Shown here: one piece after another, positions 34,180 to 42,884 of the stretch | Layout of the letters: every line of letters begins with the position of its first letter | How positions within the stretch are numbered: the first letter of the stretch is position 1 | Assembly: GCF_910593845.1 (NCBI RefSeq) | Contig: NZ_CAJVAS010000009.1 | Span: forward strand, 1-64,000 | DNA from: Paenibacillus solanacearum | GTDB lineage: Bacteria > Bacillota > Bacilli > Paenibacillales > NBRC-103111 | Reading direction: 5' to 3' | Length of the DNA stretch: 64,000 nucleotides | Made by a program: the position numbers and the translations under genes | Notes under the pieces: model-generated | What the model was told of the DNA's origin: nothing | Database searches by the model: none | Seen by the model: the letters and a program-made list of their open reading frames with translations, nothing else

Positions 34180-35655
34180 TCACTGATCCAGCTTGAAATG
34201 CTCCAGCACACTGTCGCCCATGACCCAGTTGGCGAAATACATTTCGTCCCCCGCGATGTAAAGCGCCTGCGGTCGGGCTTCCGCGATCGTTTCTCGGCCG
34301 GTGCCATCAATTCTCACCCGTACGATCGGATTCGATCCGGCAATGCTGCCGGAGACGGCAACGGTAACATACAGCCAGCCGCTTTGCGAAGTCTTGATCG
34401 AAGCCCTCGGGACCTCAAATTCGGTCAAAGCGATATCCGTCGCTCCGTCCAGACTCATCTTACGAAGCTGTTTTTGGTCCTGCATATAGTAAATCCAACC
34501 GTCGACAATGATAAAGGAAGTCACGTCGTCCCTCAGCAACTGCTTCCCTGTCCCGTCGAGGCGCATCGCGTACAGTTTGTTGCGCTCATCCTCCACAGTC
34601 CGGTAATAGATCTGGCCGCCATACAAATAAAAGCTCAGCACGGCCGCATCTTCCAGAAGCAGCCGCTCCCCGGTGCCGTCCATGTTCATTCGGGAAATCC
34701 CCGTGCGGCCCTCGGACCGGTCTCCATTCCCAGCATCATCCGGCTGCCGATCTGCATTCCGCAGGAAATAGAGGTAGCCGTCTTGCTCCCATAGCTGCTC
34801 GCCTGCCGTATGCGACACGAGCGTTCGCCCGGTCCCGTCGGTTCGGATTTTATACATTGCATTCGGTTGGGAAGGTTCCGCAGTGATATAGTACAGCCAG
34901 TCGCCCGTGACGCTGATCGACAAGGCATTATCCTCTGCCAGCTCCATTCGCTCGGAACCATCCGATTTCACTTTGATGAGATGATGGGTCCCGCCTGAGC
35001 TCCGCTGCGGATTCATATAAATCCAATCGTCCTTTACGGCAAGCTGCCCTCCGTTGGCCGCATTGAGCGCATCCGTGTGCGCTGACGCTTCCCCGGCCGG
35101 CCTATCGCACGATTGAATGCTATAGCCGCGCACCTCATCCCATGCCGTCCGCCAATTGAACATTTCGCCGGCAAATCTCCATGTCATCGGAAAATAAGTT
35201 ATATTGTTGTACAGCAATACCGGATAGCGTTCTTGCGCGTTATCAATGAGCGTCCCATTCACTTTCACAGGGAATGGCACGGGGGTTGCATCCGCATAGC
35301 CGCTGCCGTTAACCGCTTGCACCGAAAACGTCTGCGTAAGCGGCGCACAGGTCCCGTTCGTCTGGAGGGAAAGACCGTTCTGCGCATCCCATGCGGCGGT
35401 CAACCCAAGCGCGGCCGTATACTCCCATGTCATCGGGAAATACGTAATATCGCGGTACAGCAGGAGCGGATACAAGCTATGCAATGAATCAATAGCCGTT
35501 CCATTCACGGTAACGGGGAAAGCCGGATACGTCGCCCGATCTTCGGACGACGATGCAGCACGAGCATTCGGCCAGATCAGCGCAGCTCCCGCGGCGATGA
35601 GGAGCGCCATCCGTATGGCAGCCCTTCCGGTTCGCAGCTTACGTGTTCGCATCAT
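34180..35655 (-). CDS. Secreted protein with two stalk-like repeats and a DUF5050 beta-propeller
   Basis: A 491-residue exported protein. An N-terminal signal peptide (ALLIAAGAALIWPNARA) is followed by two similar repeats of about 85 residues (about 45-120 and 125-200), each with V-x-V-N-G-T-x-I-D and Y-P-x-L-L-Y-x-x-I-T-Y-F-P-M-T-W. These are diverged copper-amine-oxidase-like domains. The rest (about 215-490) has repeated Y/F-x-D-W-I/L-Y-Y-x-N/T units with short kelch/TolB-like strands, the DUF5050 pattern. It is probably anchored at or shed from the cell surface; no enzymatic residues are visible. The start ATG 35655 follows AAGGAG. Confidence 0.8.
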   Translation of the reverse strand: MMRTRKLRTGRAAIRMALLIAAGAALIWPNARAASSSEDRATYPAFPVTVNGTAIDSLHSLYPLLLYRDITYFPMTWEYTAALGLTAAWDAQNGLSLQTNGTCAPLTQTFSVQAVNGSGYADATPVPFPVKVNGTLIDNAQERYPVLLYNNITYFPMTWRFAGEMFNWRTAWDEVRGYSIQSCDRPAGEASAHTDALNAANGGQLAVKDDWIYMNPQRSSGGTHHLIKVKSDGSERMELAEDNALSISVTGDWLYYITAEPSQPNAMYKIRTDGTGRTLVSHTAGEQLWEQDGYLYFLRNADRQPDDAGNGDRSEGRTGISRMNMDGTGERLLLEDAAVLSFYLYGGQIYYRTVEDERNKLYAMRLDGTGKQLLRDDVTSFIIVDGWIYYMQDQKQLRKMSLDGATDIALTEFEVPRASIKTSQSGWLYVTVAVSGSIAGSNPIVRVRIDGTGRETIAEARPQALYIAGDEMYFANWVMGDSVLEHFKLDQ

Positions 35656-35792
35656 AATTAAAAATCTCCTTTTCCCGGCCATGCAGCGATCCGACCGGCG
35701 AGGTCAATCCAACTGCATTTCGTTCGTTTTCACTTTATCCGTACGACACAGCATCGTGGCCTGCTTCTTCGCATCGTATCGTGTCGGAACCT

Positions 35793-36305
35793 TCAGCTCA
35801 ATTCTTTGTAATAAAATACGGTCGCATGCAATTCCCCGTTGGCCGATCTCGCATAACGGGGAATGCGCCCGGCCGGGGTGAATCCAATCGACACGTACAG
35901 CCGGTTCGAAGCATCTCCCTCCCGCGTATCGAGAACCAACAAGGAACGGCCTTCCTGCCGGGCCTGCTCCTCTGCCATGCGCATGAGCATACGTCCGATC
36001 CCGAGGCGCCGATATTGCGGATGCGTCATCAATTTGGCGATTTCAGCCCGATGCGCGCCGTTTGCCTTGGCGCTTAAGTGGAGCTGTACGCTCCCTACGA
36101 TTCTGCGCTCTATCGCCGCCGCGAACAGGAGAACACCCGGACCCGGCACGTTCGCCCAATATTCGGCGGCTTCGGAACGCTCCAACGGCGGCAAAAATCC
36201 GATCGACGCGCCGTCTTCCACGACGGCGATCAGAAGCTCGGACAACTCCGCGATATGCTCATCATCCACGGAATGCAGCTGTACGATGGTCATTTGATTT
36301 TCCAA
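35793..36305 (-). CDS. GNAT family N-acetyltransferase
   Basis: A 170-residue acetyltransferase with the acetyl-CoA loop QYRRLGIGRMLMR (about 95-107) and the family ending DASNRLYVSIGFTPAGRIPRYA split near about 130-150. It resembles single-domain GNATs of the ElaA/phosphinothricin-like group. The start is TTG 36305, eight bases after GGAGG; ATG 36293 is four codons further in and has no site of its own. Substrate unknown. Confidence 0.85.
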   Translation of the reverse strand: MENQMTIVQLHSVDDEHIAELSELLIAVVEDGASIGFLPPLERSEAAEYWANVPGPGVLLFAAAIERRIVGSVQLHLSAKANGAHRAEIAKLMTHPQYRRLGIGRMLMRMAEEQARQEGRSLLVLDTREGDASNRLYVSIGFTPAGRIPRYARSANGELHATVFYYKELS

Positions 36306-36426
36306 CGCCTTCCCCTCCGATCCGAATTCTATGTATACTCTAAGCTTCGTTCTATTGGCTTTTACCCGTCTATCCATCTATTCGCGGTATCCGTTCAATT
36401 CCCTTTGCCGCCGATGCGATACCGTT

Positions 36427-37215
36427 TCATTCCGAACGGGCGGCTGAGCGATTCTTACCTTTGTCCATGAACCGTCCCTCCTCAAGCACGGGAACGGCCA
36501 AGCTCCGATCGGTCTGGATGCAGTGCGTCACATCCGCTTCATATCCCCGCTGGCGAAGCTCGCGTCCGCTCCCGGAATCATAGATCAGCTCGGCCACGTT
36601 CAAGCGGGAATATTCATAAGCTCCGACGCACACCTGCGCTTCGGGAGACTTGCTCCCATTCAGCTTCGATAATATAAGACCGGCGGCCAAATAATCCTCG
36701 ATACCGGGACGCAGTCGATTCTCCTGCTCGGTCGGATCGTTCCACTGCTCCCCGCATGGAACGACGGTAACATCGGCACCCAGGATGGCGCTTTGCTCAT
36801 TCGCATAGGCAGCCACCGCCGAAGCATTCCGCAAGCAGCCTGCGATCACGGCAGTCGCCTTGGTTGCAGCCCATGTACAGGCGGCGCCGTTAAGTGAGCA
36901 CATCACGAACTTGTGCCCTTCATCGGAAGGCAAGAACGTCAAGGGCGATAACGAAGGACCTCCAAACTTCTCCGACTCGGCCCTCCCCCAAACCATTCGC
37001 GCGCCTATTTCCTCCGCAAAGCGACGGGCATGCTCATTAACCGGAGGCGGATACGGATAAATAACGGCGCCGTACTCGGCGGCCGTTGTTACTGTAGAAG
37101 AGAAGCTCAGCACATCGACGACGATGATCAGATCCCCTCGTTCCGCAGCTTCCCTTGCGCCTCGCTGCCCCCATTCCAATTTGCATGCAAACGGCGATTG
37201 ATCGAACATGTGCAT
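36427..37215 (-). CDS. 2-phosphosulfolactate phosphatase (ComB family)
   Basis: A 262-residue ComB-family phosphatase. The family signature is visible as VVDVLSFSSTVTTAAEYGA (about 31-49) and SPLTFL, MCSLNGAACTWAA (about 103-115), with VVPCGEQWNDP later. In archaea and sulfolactate-using bacteria ComB removes phosphate from 2-phosphosulfolactate. In Bacillota homologues the reaction is less certain, and no comA or comC is nearby. The start is ATG 37215 (AAAGGAG at 4 nt) or ATG 37209 (10 nt); I prefer 37215 weakly. Confidence 0.82.
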   Translation of the reverse strand: MHMFDQSPFACKLEWGQRGAREAAERGDLIIVVDVLSFSSTVTTAAEYGAVIYPYPPPVNEHARRFAEEIGARMVWGRAESEKFGGPSLSPLTFLPSDEGHKFVMCSLNGAACTWAATKATAVIAGCLRNASAVAAYANEQSAILGADVTVVPCGEQWNDPTEQENRLRPGIEDYLAAGLILSKLNGSKSPEAQVCVGAYEYSRLNVAELIYDSGSGRELRQRGYEADVTHCIQTDRSLAVPVLEEGRFMDKGKNRSAARSE

Positions 37216-37367
37216 CCGGCTCCTTTTATGAATAGTGGCTAGCATTCCCTTATCGGCCTATCCGTTCCTTCCGTCTCGAATCGGCGGGCTTTCTCTATTA
37301 TAACTGGCCTCCATGCCCTTCTGCTTGTTAAAATAAAGCTATCCTTTACCCGATCGGAGAAACCGAT

Positions 37368-38060
37368 ATGACCGACACGCTCCCTGCATTGCGTACGTTA
37401 TTGCACATATTTCCCGGCCTGCAGGCCATTCCCGCCGAGGAATGGTCTGCCGCGAAGCCCAGGCTCCAATCCGTTCCTGCTCAGACCGTGCTATTTTCCG
37501 GCGACGAAGCCGGCAAATACGCTTTTTTCGTGCTGGACGGCACGATCTCGATCTCAAGCATCACCGCGGAAGGCCGCGAAGCGATGACAGCTCGCTTGTC
37601 CGCAGGAGATATATGCTCGCTGATGGTGCTCAGCGGATTAAGCGGCCGGGACTACCCGGGAAGCATTACAGCCGAAACCGACGTGACGGTGCTGTACGTT
37701 GCCAAAAGCTCATTCCTGCGCTGGGTCCTCCAGTATGAACGGGTCCGCCAAGCAGTATTCGGCAGCGTGCTGGACGGCTTGATCCGCATGGGCAGTCTCC
37801 TCAGCGCAAAATCGTCGCTCCCGCTGGACATACGGTTAGCGGATACGCTGCTCAAGCTCACTTCCGACCGGCAGCCGGACGTGAAGATTACGCATCAGCA
37901 GCTCGCCGTCGAGCTGGGCACCGCTCGCGAGGTCGTCAGCCGGCAGCTAAGCCGTATGCAGCGAAGAGGCTGGATCGCCACGGGGAGAGGATCGGTCTCG
38001 ATCCTTCAGCGGGAGACGCTCGAAGCTTTCGTTGGTGACCAGGTCACAGAAGAACGTTAA
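37368..38060 (+). CDS. Crp/Fnr family transcriptional regulator
   Basis: A 230-residue regulator: cyclic-nucleotide-binding-like beta-roll (about 15-125; FSGDEAGKYAFFVLDGTISI), dimer helix, and a winged helix-turn-helix (about 165-225; THQQLAVELGTAREVVSRQLSRM). There is no N-terminal cysteine cluster, so it is not an Fe-S FNR. It resembles the regulators often annotated as Crp/Fnr-type sensors near redox genes. The start ATG 37368 follows GGAG. A peroxiredoxin-like gene begins 72 bp downstream, with an FNR-geometry palindrome in between. Confidence 0.93.
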   Translation: MTDTLPALRTLLHIFPGLQAIPAEEWSAAKPRLQSVPAQTVLFSGDEAGKYAFFVLDGTISISSITAEGREAMTARLSAGDICSLMVLSGLSGRDYPGSITAETDVTVLYVAKSSFLRWVLQYERVRQAVFGSVLDGLIRMGSLLSAKSSLPLDIRLADTLLKLTSDRQPDVKITHQQLAVELGTAREVVSRQLSRMQRRGWIATGRGSVSILQRETLEAFVGDQVTEER

Positions 38061-38078
38061 CTTCCTTGGTATAGTCGA

Positions 38079-38100
38079 TTCAGTCTAATGAGACTGAATT
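38079..38100. promoter_or_regulatory. 22-bp palindrome with Crp/Fnr-type geometry
   Basis: ATTCAGTCT (38079-38087), AATG, AGACTGAAT (38092-38100): perfect 9-bp arms and a 4-nt centre, the spacing used by FNR-type half-sites. TATAGT at 38071-38076 could be a -10, which would place the palindrome over the transcription start and suggest repression. It is probably bound by the adjacent regulator. Confidence 0.65.
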
Positions 38101-38131
38101 TATCGCATTGAGCGATCAGGAGGTTAACGCT

Positions 38132-38713
38132 GTGAGCATTCGTTTATCCCCCGGGGACATCGCCCCCGATTTTGTATTCACCGGCATCGACGGCACGTCC
38201 GTCCGTTTGTCCGATCTTCGCGGAAAAAAGGTGCTGGTGGCCTTCTTCCGCAACGCCGCCTGCGCGCTGTGCAACTTGCGCGTGCGGCATTTCATCCGGC
38301 GCTATGACGCGTGGCAGCGGCTGGACTTGGATGTTGTGGCGGTATTCGAATCTCCCGCCGACAGCCTCTCCCGCCATGTCGGGCGGCAGGAAGCGCCGTT
38401 CCCGTTAATCGGCGATCCCGAGGCGAGACTCTACGCGCTGTACGGCGTCGAAGTATCCGAAGCGAAGGTTCAGGCGACGATCGCCGATGCCGCCACGAAG
38501 ACGTTCGTTGCTCAGGCGGAAGCCGAAGGCTTTGCCTTGACTCCGGAAGCGGGGTCCAACATGAACCGCATTCCGGCCGAATTTCTGATCGACGAGAACG
38601 GCATTGTCGCCGTTGCGCATTATGGCCGGCTCGTCACGGATCATCTGCCGCTGGATGCCATCGACCGGTTCGCCTCACTCGGCTGCCTCGAATCGGACAG
38701 CCGCAGCAGGTAA
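38132..38713 (+). CDS. Peroxiredoxin-like (AhpC/TSA superfamily) protein
   Basis: A 193-residue thioredoxin-fold protein of the AhpC/TSA superfamily (peroxiredoxin-like family). The active region is VAFFRNAACALCNLRV (about 39-54), with a C-A-L-C pair where classical peroxiredoxins have T-x-x-C. The second cysteine occupies the peroxidatic position. It probably reduces peroxides or acts as a thiol oxidoreductase. The start is GTG 38132, eight bases after AGGAGG; an ATG at 38108 lacks a site. It lies just downstream of a Crp/Fnr regulator and its probable operator, and ends before a strong terminator. Confidence 0.85.
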   Translation: MSIRLSPGDIAPDFVFTGIDGTSVRLSDLRGKKVLVAFFRNAACALCNLRVRHFIRRYDAWQRLDLDVVAVFESPADSLSRHVGRQEAPFPLIGDPEARLYALYGVEVSEAKVQATIADAATKTFVAQAEAEGFALTPEAGSNMNRIPAEFLIDENGIVAVAHYGRLVTDHLPLDAIDRFASLGCLESDSRSR

Positions 38714-38861
38714 TTTCGTAAGGACTCGCTTTCACAGGCCATAGCAGAGGGCGCCAAACCGATGCCCTCTGCCGTGATGGCTGGCTCTGCGCATGAAGCG
38801 GAGCATCCGAGCGGCAGCTCGGCCCATGAATCCCCATGCTGGCGGCAGCTACAGCGACGTG

Positions 38862-38905
38862 AAACAAGCCGGCCGCTTCTCGGGAAGCAGCCGGCTTGTT
38901 TGTTA
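38862..38905 (+). terminator. Terminator of the peroxiredoxin gene
   Basis: ACAAGCCGGC pairs with GCCGGCTTGT (38864-38895), with an additional GCTTC/GAAGC inner stem, followed by TTGTT. Nothing else is visible between 38714 and 39022. Confidence 0.75.
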
Positions 38906-39022
38906 CGACGAAACGGTTATTCCTTCAGTTGTTAATTTGTAAATTTTTACATTACGGTATCATGCGGTTGAGCCGCTGTCAATAGAAGCCTTCGCCGCAA
39001 ATCCGATATGCCCCCTGCCGAT

Positions 39023-40042
39023 TTATACCTTTACGTTGTCGCTCAGCAAATCATTTGCCATATTGCCGAATGTTCTTATGTCGCTCATATAATCGTACCC
39101 TTCGGAAGGAGACAGCTGATTGTACATGCGGACACCGACGGCGTCGTAACTTGGAAGGACAAGGCAGGCGCAGCCCGTAATGCCCAGTATCATATAAGAA
39201 TCCTGCGGCAGCCGCTCGCCCAGATGATTCAATGGCGTATCGTGCTGCAGCCACCAAATAAATCCGTTTCGAGGTCGATCTGCCGGCACGGATGAGGGTG
39301 TGGCGCAGCGGGAGACACGAGCGAATACAGCTTGCGGCACATGCTGTTCACCGCAGGTGGAGCCTTGACGGAGATGAATATACCCCCATTTGGCGAAGTC
39401 CCGCGCGCTGACGAACAAGTTGCTCTGATCTCCCGCTCCGCTGTCGTTCGGCCCGACCCAGTTGTCGGCTCGACCGTAATAATTGTAGATCAGATGCTCG
39501 TGATTCGCGATTTCCCAGCCCGTTTCATTCAAATCATAAGGCTCAAATACTTGGCGTCTCATCCATTCGCTCAAGGAATAACCGGTTTGCCGCTGAACCA
39601 GCTCAAACAATAACGCAATGCCGGTATTTCGGTACGCCCAATCTTCGCCGGCCGCAAATTCGCTTTCCAGCTTCCCCAGCTTCGACGTTAAACCGTGGGT
39701 ATGTGTCAATAGATGCCTTAGCGTTACGCCTCTCGCCATCTCCTTATACTCGGCCAGATACCTTGCGATTTCATCGTCCATGCCGGTGATGTGTCCCTGC
39801 TCCATTAGCAGGCTGATCGCAAGGGCAAGATACGTTTTGCGGGCAGAGCCGACGTTGAACCGGGTAAAGGCGTCTACGGCTCGCGATGCTTCCGCGGCAT
39901 CGTGCCTGCCCGAATACCATTCGTTAACGACGGCATCGTTCTGGATCACGTAGACAGCCGCAGCCGTAGCGCCGATCTGTTGTTGAATATCGTGAACATA
40001 CGCGTTCAAGCTTTGAAAACGGTTTGTCGTCAACCTTTTCAC
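39023..40042 (-). CDS. Serine hydrolase, class C beta-lactamase family
   Basis: A 339-residue protein of the beta-lactamase/DD-peptidase-like family. The nucleophile motif S-x-x-K is GSARK (S about 66, K about 69), and the Y-x-N motif is AYRNTG (about 136-141). A third HTG/KTG-like motif is not clear. No signal peptide is evident, so it is probably a cytoplasmic esterase or peptidase rather than a resistance enzyme. The start is GTG 40042, behind AAGGAT. It lies 64 bp downstream of proS on the same strand and could be read from the same transcript. Confidence 0.85.
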   Translation of the reverse strand: MKRLTTNRFQSLNAYVHDIQQQIGATAAAVYVIQNDAVVNEWYSGRHDAAEASRAVDAFTRFNVGSARKTYLALAISLLMEQGHITGMDDEIARYLAEYKEMARGVTLRHLLTHTHGLTSKLGKLESEFAAGEDWAYRNTGIALLFELVQRQTGYSLSEWMRRQVFEPYDLNETGWEIANHEHLIYNYYGRADNWVGPNDSGAGDQSNLFVSARDFAKWGYIHLRQGSTCGEQHVPQAVFARVSRCATPSSVPADRPRNGFIWWLQHDTPLNHLGERLPQDSYMILGITGCACLVLPSYDAVGVRMYNQLSPSEGYDYMSDIRTFGNMANDLLSDNVKV

Positions 40043-40106
40043 ACATCCTTCTTATCCACCTGCACCGCAAAATACTCTGCCCAGACCAAGCCGGCAGCAG
40101 CTATAT

Positions 40107-41807
40107 CTATATCGTTTCCATAATCCGCGAGAGCGCCTCCTCCACGGATAAGACCCGCTTCTCGTTGTCTTTGCGTTCCGCATACTCCACGCTTCCGTCC
40201 CCGGCATGCTTGCCGACAACCACGCGAATCGGGATGCCGATCAGCTCGGCATCGTTAAATTTCACGCCGGCCCGCTCCTCTCTATCGTCGAGCAGCACAT
40301 CGACGCCGCGCTCCCGCAATTGCGCATACAGCTCCTCCGCAAGGCGCATCTGGACCTCGTCCTTGACCGATACCGGAATGACGTGGACGCGATAAGGTGC
40401 AATCGCCGGCGGCCAGAGGATGCCCCGCTCATCATGATGCTGCTCGACGATCGCCGACAGCATCCGGGATACGCCGATACCGTAGCACCCCATAATGACA
40501 GGCTGCTCTTGGCCCGCCGCATCCGCAAAACGCGCGCCGAGCGCTTCGCTGTATTTGGTGCCGAGCTTGAACACATGGCCGACCTCGATGCCCTTGAACA
40601 ATTGCAGCGTGCCGTCCTCGCACTGCGCGCAGCGCTCCCCTTCCTTGACGTTCCGGAAGTCGCCCGTGCGTTCCACCGAAAAGTCGCGGCCGGGAACGAC
40701 ATGCTGCAGATGGAAGTCGGCTTCGTTCGCGCCTGCGATGCCGCTCGTCATGGTAGCGACGGCGGTATCGACCAGCACCGGAATTTGCAGCCCGACCGGA
40801 CCGGCGAATCCGACAGGCGCTCCGGTAACGGCGGCAGTCATCTGCGCATCGGCGAGCTCGAGCTCCAGTGCGCCGACTTCATTTTTCACCTTCGTCTCGT
40901 TCACCTCATGGTCGCCGCGCACCACCACAGCCAGCGGCTTGCCGTCGGCAGCGTAGATCAGCGTCTTGATCATATTCCGTGACTCGGTCCCGAAATATTG
41001 CGCCAGCTGCTCGATCGTACGAACGTGCGGCGTATGCACCTTCTCCACCGGAGGCACGGCTGTCACCGCAGGTGCGGGACGCTCGGCGCGGGACTGCGCT
41101 TTCTCCATGTTGGCCGCATAGCCGCAGCAGTCGCAAGCGGCGATCGTATCTTCGCCGATCTCGGCAAGCGCCATAAATTCATGCGTGCCGCCTTCGCCGC
41201 CAATCGCCCCCGCGTCCGCTTCGACCGCCCGGTATTGTAAGCCGCAGCGCTCCATAATGCGCACGTAAGCGTCATACATTGTGCGATACGATGAATCGAG
41301 ACCTTCCCAGGAGGCATCGAAGGAGTAGGCGTCCTTCATCAGAAACTCTCTGCCGCGCAGCAGCCCGAACCGCGGACGGGGCTCATCGCGAAACTTCGTT
41401 TGGATTTGATATACAATAACAGGCAGTCTCCTGTAAGAGCTGATTTCGTTCTTGATCAGCGTCGTGACGACTTCTTCATGCGTAGGACCGAGCGCGAATT
41501 CACGGTCGTGACGATCCTTCAGCCGGATCAGCTCCGGTCCGTATACGCTATAGCGGCCGGATTGCTTCCACAGCTCAGCGGGCTGCAGCGCCGGCATCAG
41601 CATCTCCTGCGCACCCGCGCGGTCCATTTCCTCCCGCACGATCTGCTCCAGCTTGCGCAGCACGCGCCGGCCCAGCGGCATATACGTATACACACCCGAA
41701 GCAAGCTGTCTTATAAAGCCTGCCTTCAGCAGCAGCCGATGGTTGGCCGCTTCCGCATCGGACGGCACTTCGCGCAGCGTGCTGGAACATAGCGTCGATT
41801 GTCTCAT
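40107..41807 (-). CDS. proS: Prolyl-tRNA synthetase
   Basis: A 566-residue class II synthetase that charges tRNA-Pro. Motif 1 region (about 60-80, LMPALQPAELWKQSGR) and motif 2 (about 135-160, FRDEPRPRFGLLRGREFLMKDAYSF in parts) are present. The YbaK-like editing insertion (about 230-380), typical of bacterial-type ProS, lies before motif 3 (CYGIGVSRMLSA, about 443). A C-terminal anticodon domain follows. Expression is controlled by the T-box leader upstream. Start ATG 41807 with GGAGTGA. Confidence 0.97.
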   Translation of the reverse strand: MRQSTLCSSTLREVPSDAEAANHRLLLKAGFIRQLASGVYTYMPLGRRVLRKLEQIVREEMDRAGAQEMLMPALQPAELWKQSGRYSVYGPELIRLKDRHDREFALGPTHEEVVTTLIKNEISSYRRLPVIVYQIQTKFRDEPRPRFGLLRGREFLMKDAYSFDASWEGLDSSYRTMYDAYVRIMERCGLQYRAVEADAGAIGGEGGTHEFMALAEIGEDTIAACDCCGYAANMEKAQSRAERPAPAVTAVPPVEKVHTPHVRTIEQLAQYFGTESRNMIKTLIYAADGKPLAVVVRGDHEVNETKVKNEVGALELELADAQMTAAVTGAPVGFAGPVGLQIPVLVDTAVATMTSGIAGANEADFHLQHVVPGRDFSVERTGDFRNVKEGERCAQCEDGTLQLFKGIEVGHVFKLGTKYSEALGARFADAAGQEQPVIMGCYGIGVSRMLSAIVEQHHDERGILWPPAIAPYRVHVIPVSVKDEVQMRLAEELYAQLRERGVDVLLDDREERAGVKFNDAELIGIPIRVVVGKHAGDGSVEYAERKDNEKRVLSVEEALSRIMETI

Positions 41808-41840
41808 CAGGGATCACTCCTTCAATATAGGTTGAAACGC

Positions 41841-42050
41841 AAAAAGACACACTCATCAGGGACGAATGTGTCGTGGTACCACCCAGCTTCAATCGCCGGT
41901 TAAGGCGATCCTCTGCCCGAATAACGGTCGGTGCCGGCAGCGGATACTAAGGTTTCACCGCGCAGCTCGCAAGGCGGGGAGCGTTCATCCGCAAGGAGAA
42001 GCCTTTCAGCCGGGGGCTTCTTCTCTGTAACCTGCGATAAGGAACCTCAT
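41841..42050 (-). promoter_or_regulatory. T-box riboswitch of proS
   Basis: On the minus strand: Stem I with CAAGG/CCTTG basal pairing, Stem III with a TGAAACC..AGTA loop, the T-box GGGTGGTACCACG (41872-41884) and a terminator GACACA...TGTGTC plus five Ts (41841-41872). The triplet next to the basal stem is CCC (41976-41978), a proline codon as expected for proS. This leader served as internal control for reading the other T-box. Confidence 0.93.
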
Positions 42051-42264
42051 GTCCTTGGTCCAAGCCATTGATTTGCTAATTTTCGCTTAAATTTACACTA
42101 TTCGCGGCGCCTAGTCAACTAGGCAGCAAAATAGCCAGCAAATAATCGCTCGGCGCATGACGTCCCGATGTCTGTCATACAGCCCGATGAATGGCCCCTG
42201 CAACCATTGTCATCCGAATTTCGTTTAGATACTGAAGGATGAAACGAGTAAAGGAGGATCTGCC

Positions 42265-42795
42265 TTGGACTTTGTGCGGGATTATGCGATGTATACGGCC
42301 ATTTTTGGCATATTCGGCTGCAGCTGGTTCGGCTGGGCCCAAGAAAATCCGAGACCGGGATGGCGTTTTTATCTCGGCATTGCATCATCGGTCTCGCTGC
42401 TGGTCGGCTTATACGGCGCGTACTTAAGCATTACGCATTGGGACGCGGGTACGGCTTTGGCGGCGCCCGGCGCCTTCGATCATTATTTGCTGTTCGTGTT
42501 CATTGAATTTTTGCTCGCCGCGGCCGGCGCTATCGTCTTGCTCCGCAAGAAGCGCGGCGATGCTGTGGCACCTTGGGTTGCGTTTGTCGTCGGCGTTCAT
42601 TTTTTCTGGCTGAATAGCGTATTCCAGGATAGCGCCTTGAATGTGTTGGCCGTGCTGCTCATTATCGTCGCGGCCGCATCCATATTTATCTCCAAAAAAC
42701 TGAACGTCGCACCGAGCGCGATAACGGGAATCGGCGCCGGCACCGTGCTGCTCGGCTTTGCGGTACTGGGCTGGATTCGCTTCGCTGCCGTCTGA
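42265..42795 (+). CDS. Membrane protein of unknown function
   Basis: A 176-residue protein with about six hydrophobic segments, starting FVRDYAMYTAIFGIFGCSWFGWAQE and including IEFLLAAAGAIVLL and LNVLAVLLIIVAAASIFIS. No known family. The start is TTG 42265 with AAAGGAGGA upstream, so the true start is not an ATG. The N-terminal QENPRPGWR loop is presumably cytoplasmic. Divergent from proS; a shared terminator follows at 42819. Confidence 0.7.
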   Translation: MDFVRDYAMYTAIFGIFGCSWFGWAQENPRPGWRFYLGIASSVSLLVGLYGAYLSITHWDAGTALAAPGAFDHYLLFVFIEFLLAAAGAIVLLRKKRGDAVAPWVAFVVGVHFFWLNSVFQDSALNVLAVLLIIVAAASIFISKKLNVAPSAITGIGAGTVLLGFAVLGWIRFAAV

Positions 42796-42818
42796 CCGGC
42801 CTTACCGCTCGCTTCATG

Positions 42819-42852
42819 GAAGAAGCCTTTCAGCGCGAAAGGCTTCTTCTTC
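42819..42852. terminator. Bidirectional terminator between the membrane protein and gap
   Basis: GAAGAAGCCTTTC (42819-42831) pairs perfectly with GAAAGGCTTCTTC (42837-42849) around a 5-nt loop. Pyrimidine-rich flanks lie on both sides of this 13-bp stem. Confidence 0.75.
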
Positions 42853-42884
42853 TTCGTCTATTCCGTTCTTCCGCAGCCTGAAGC

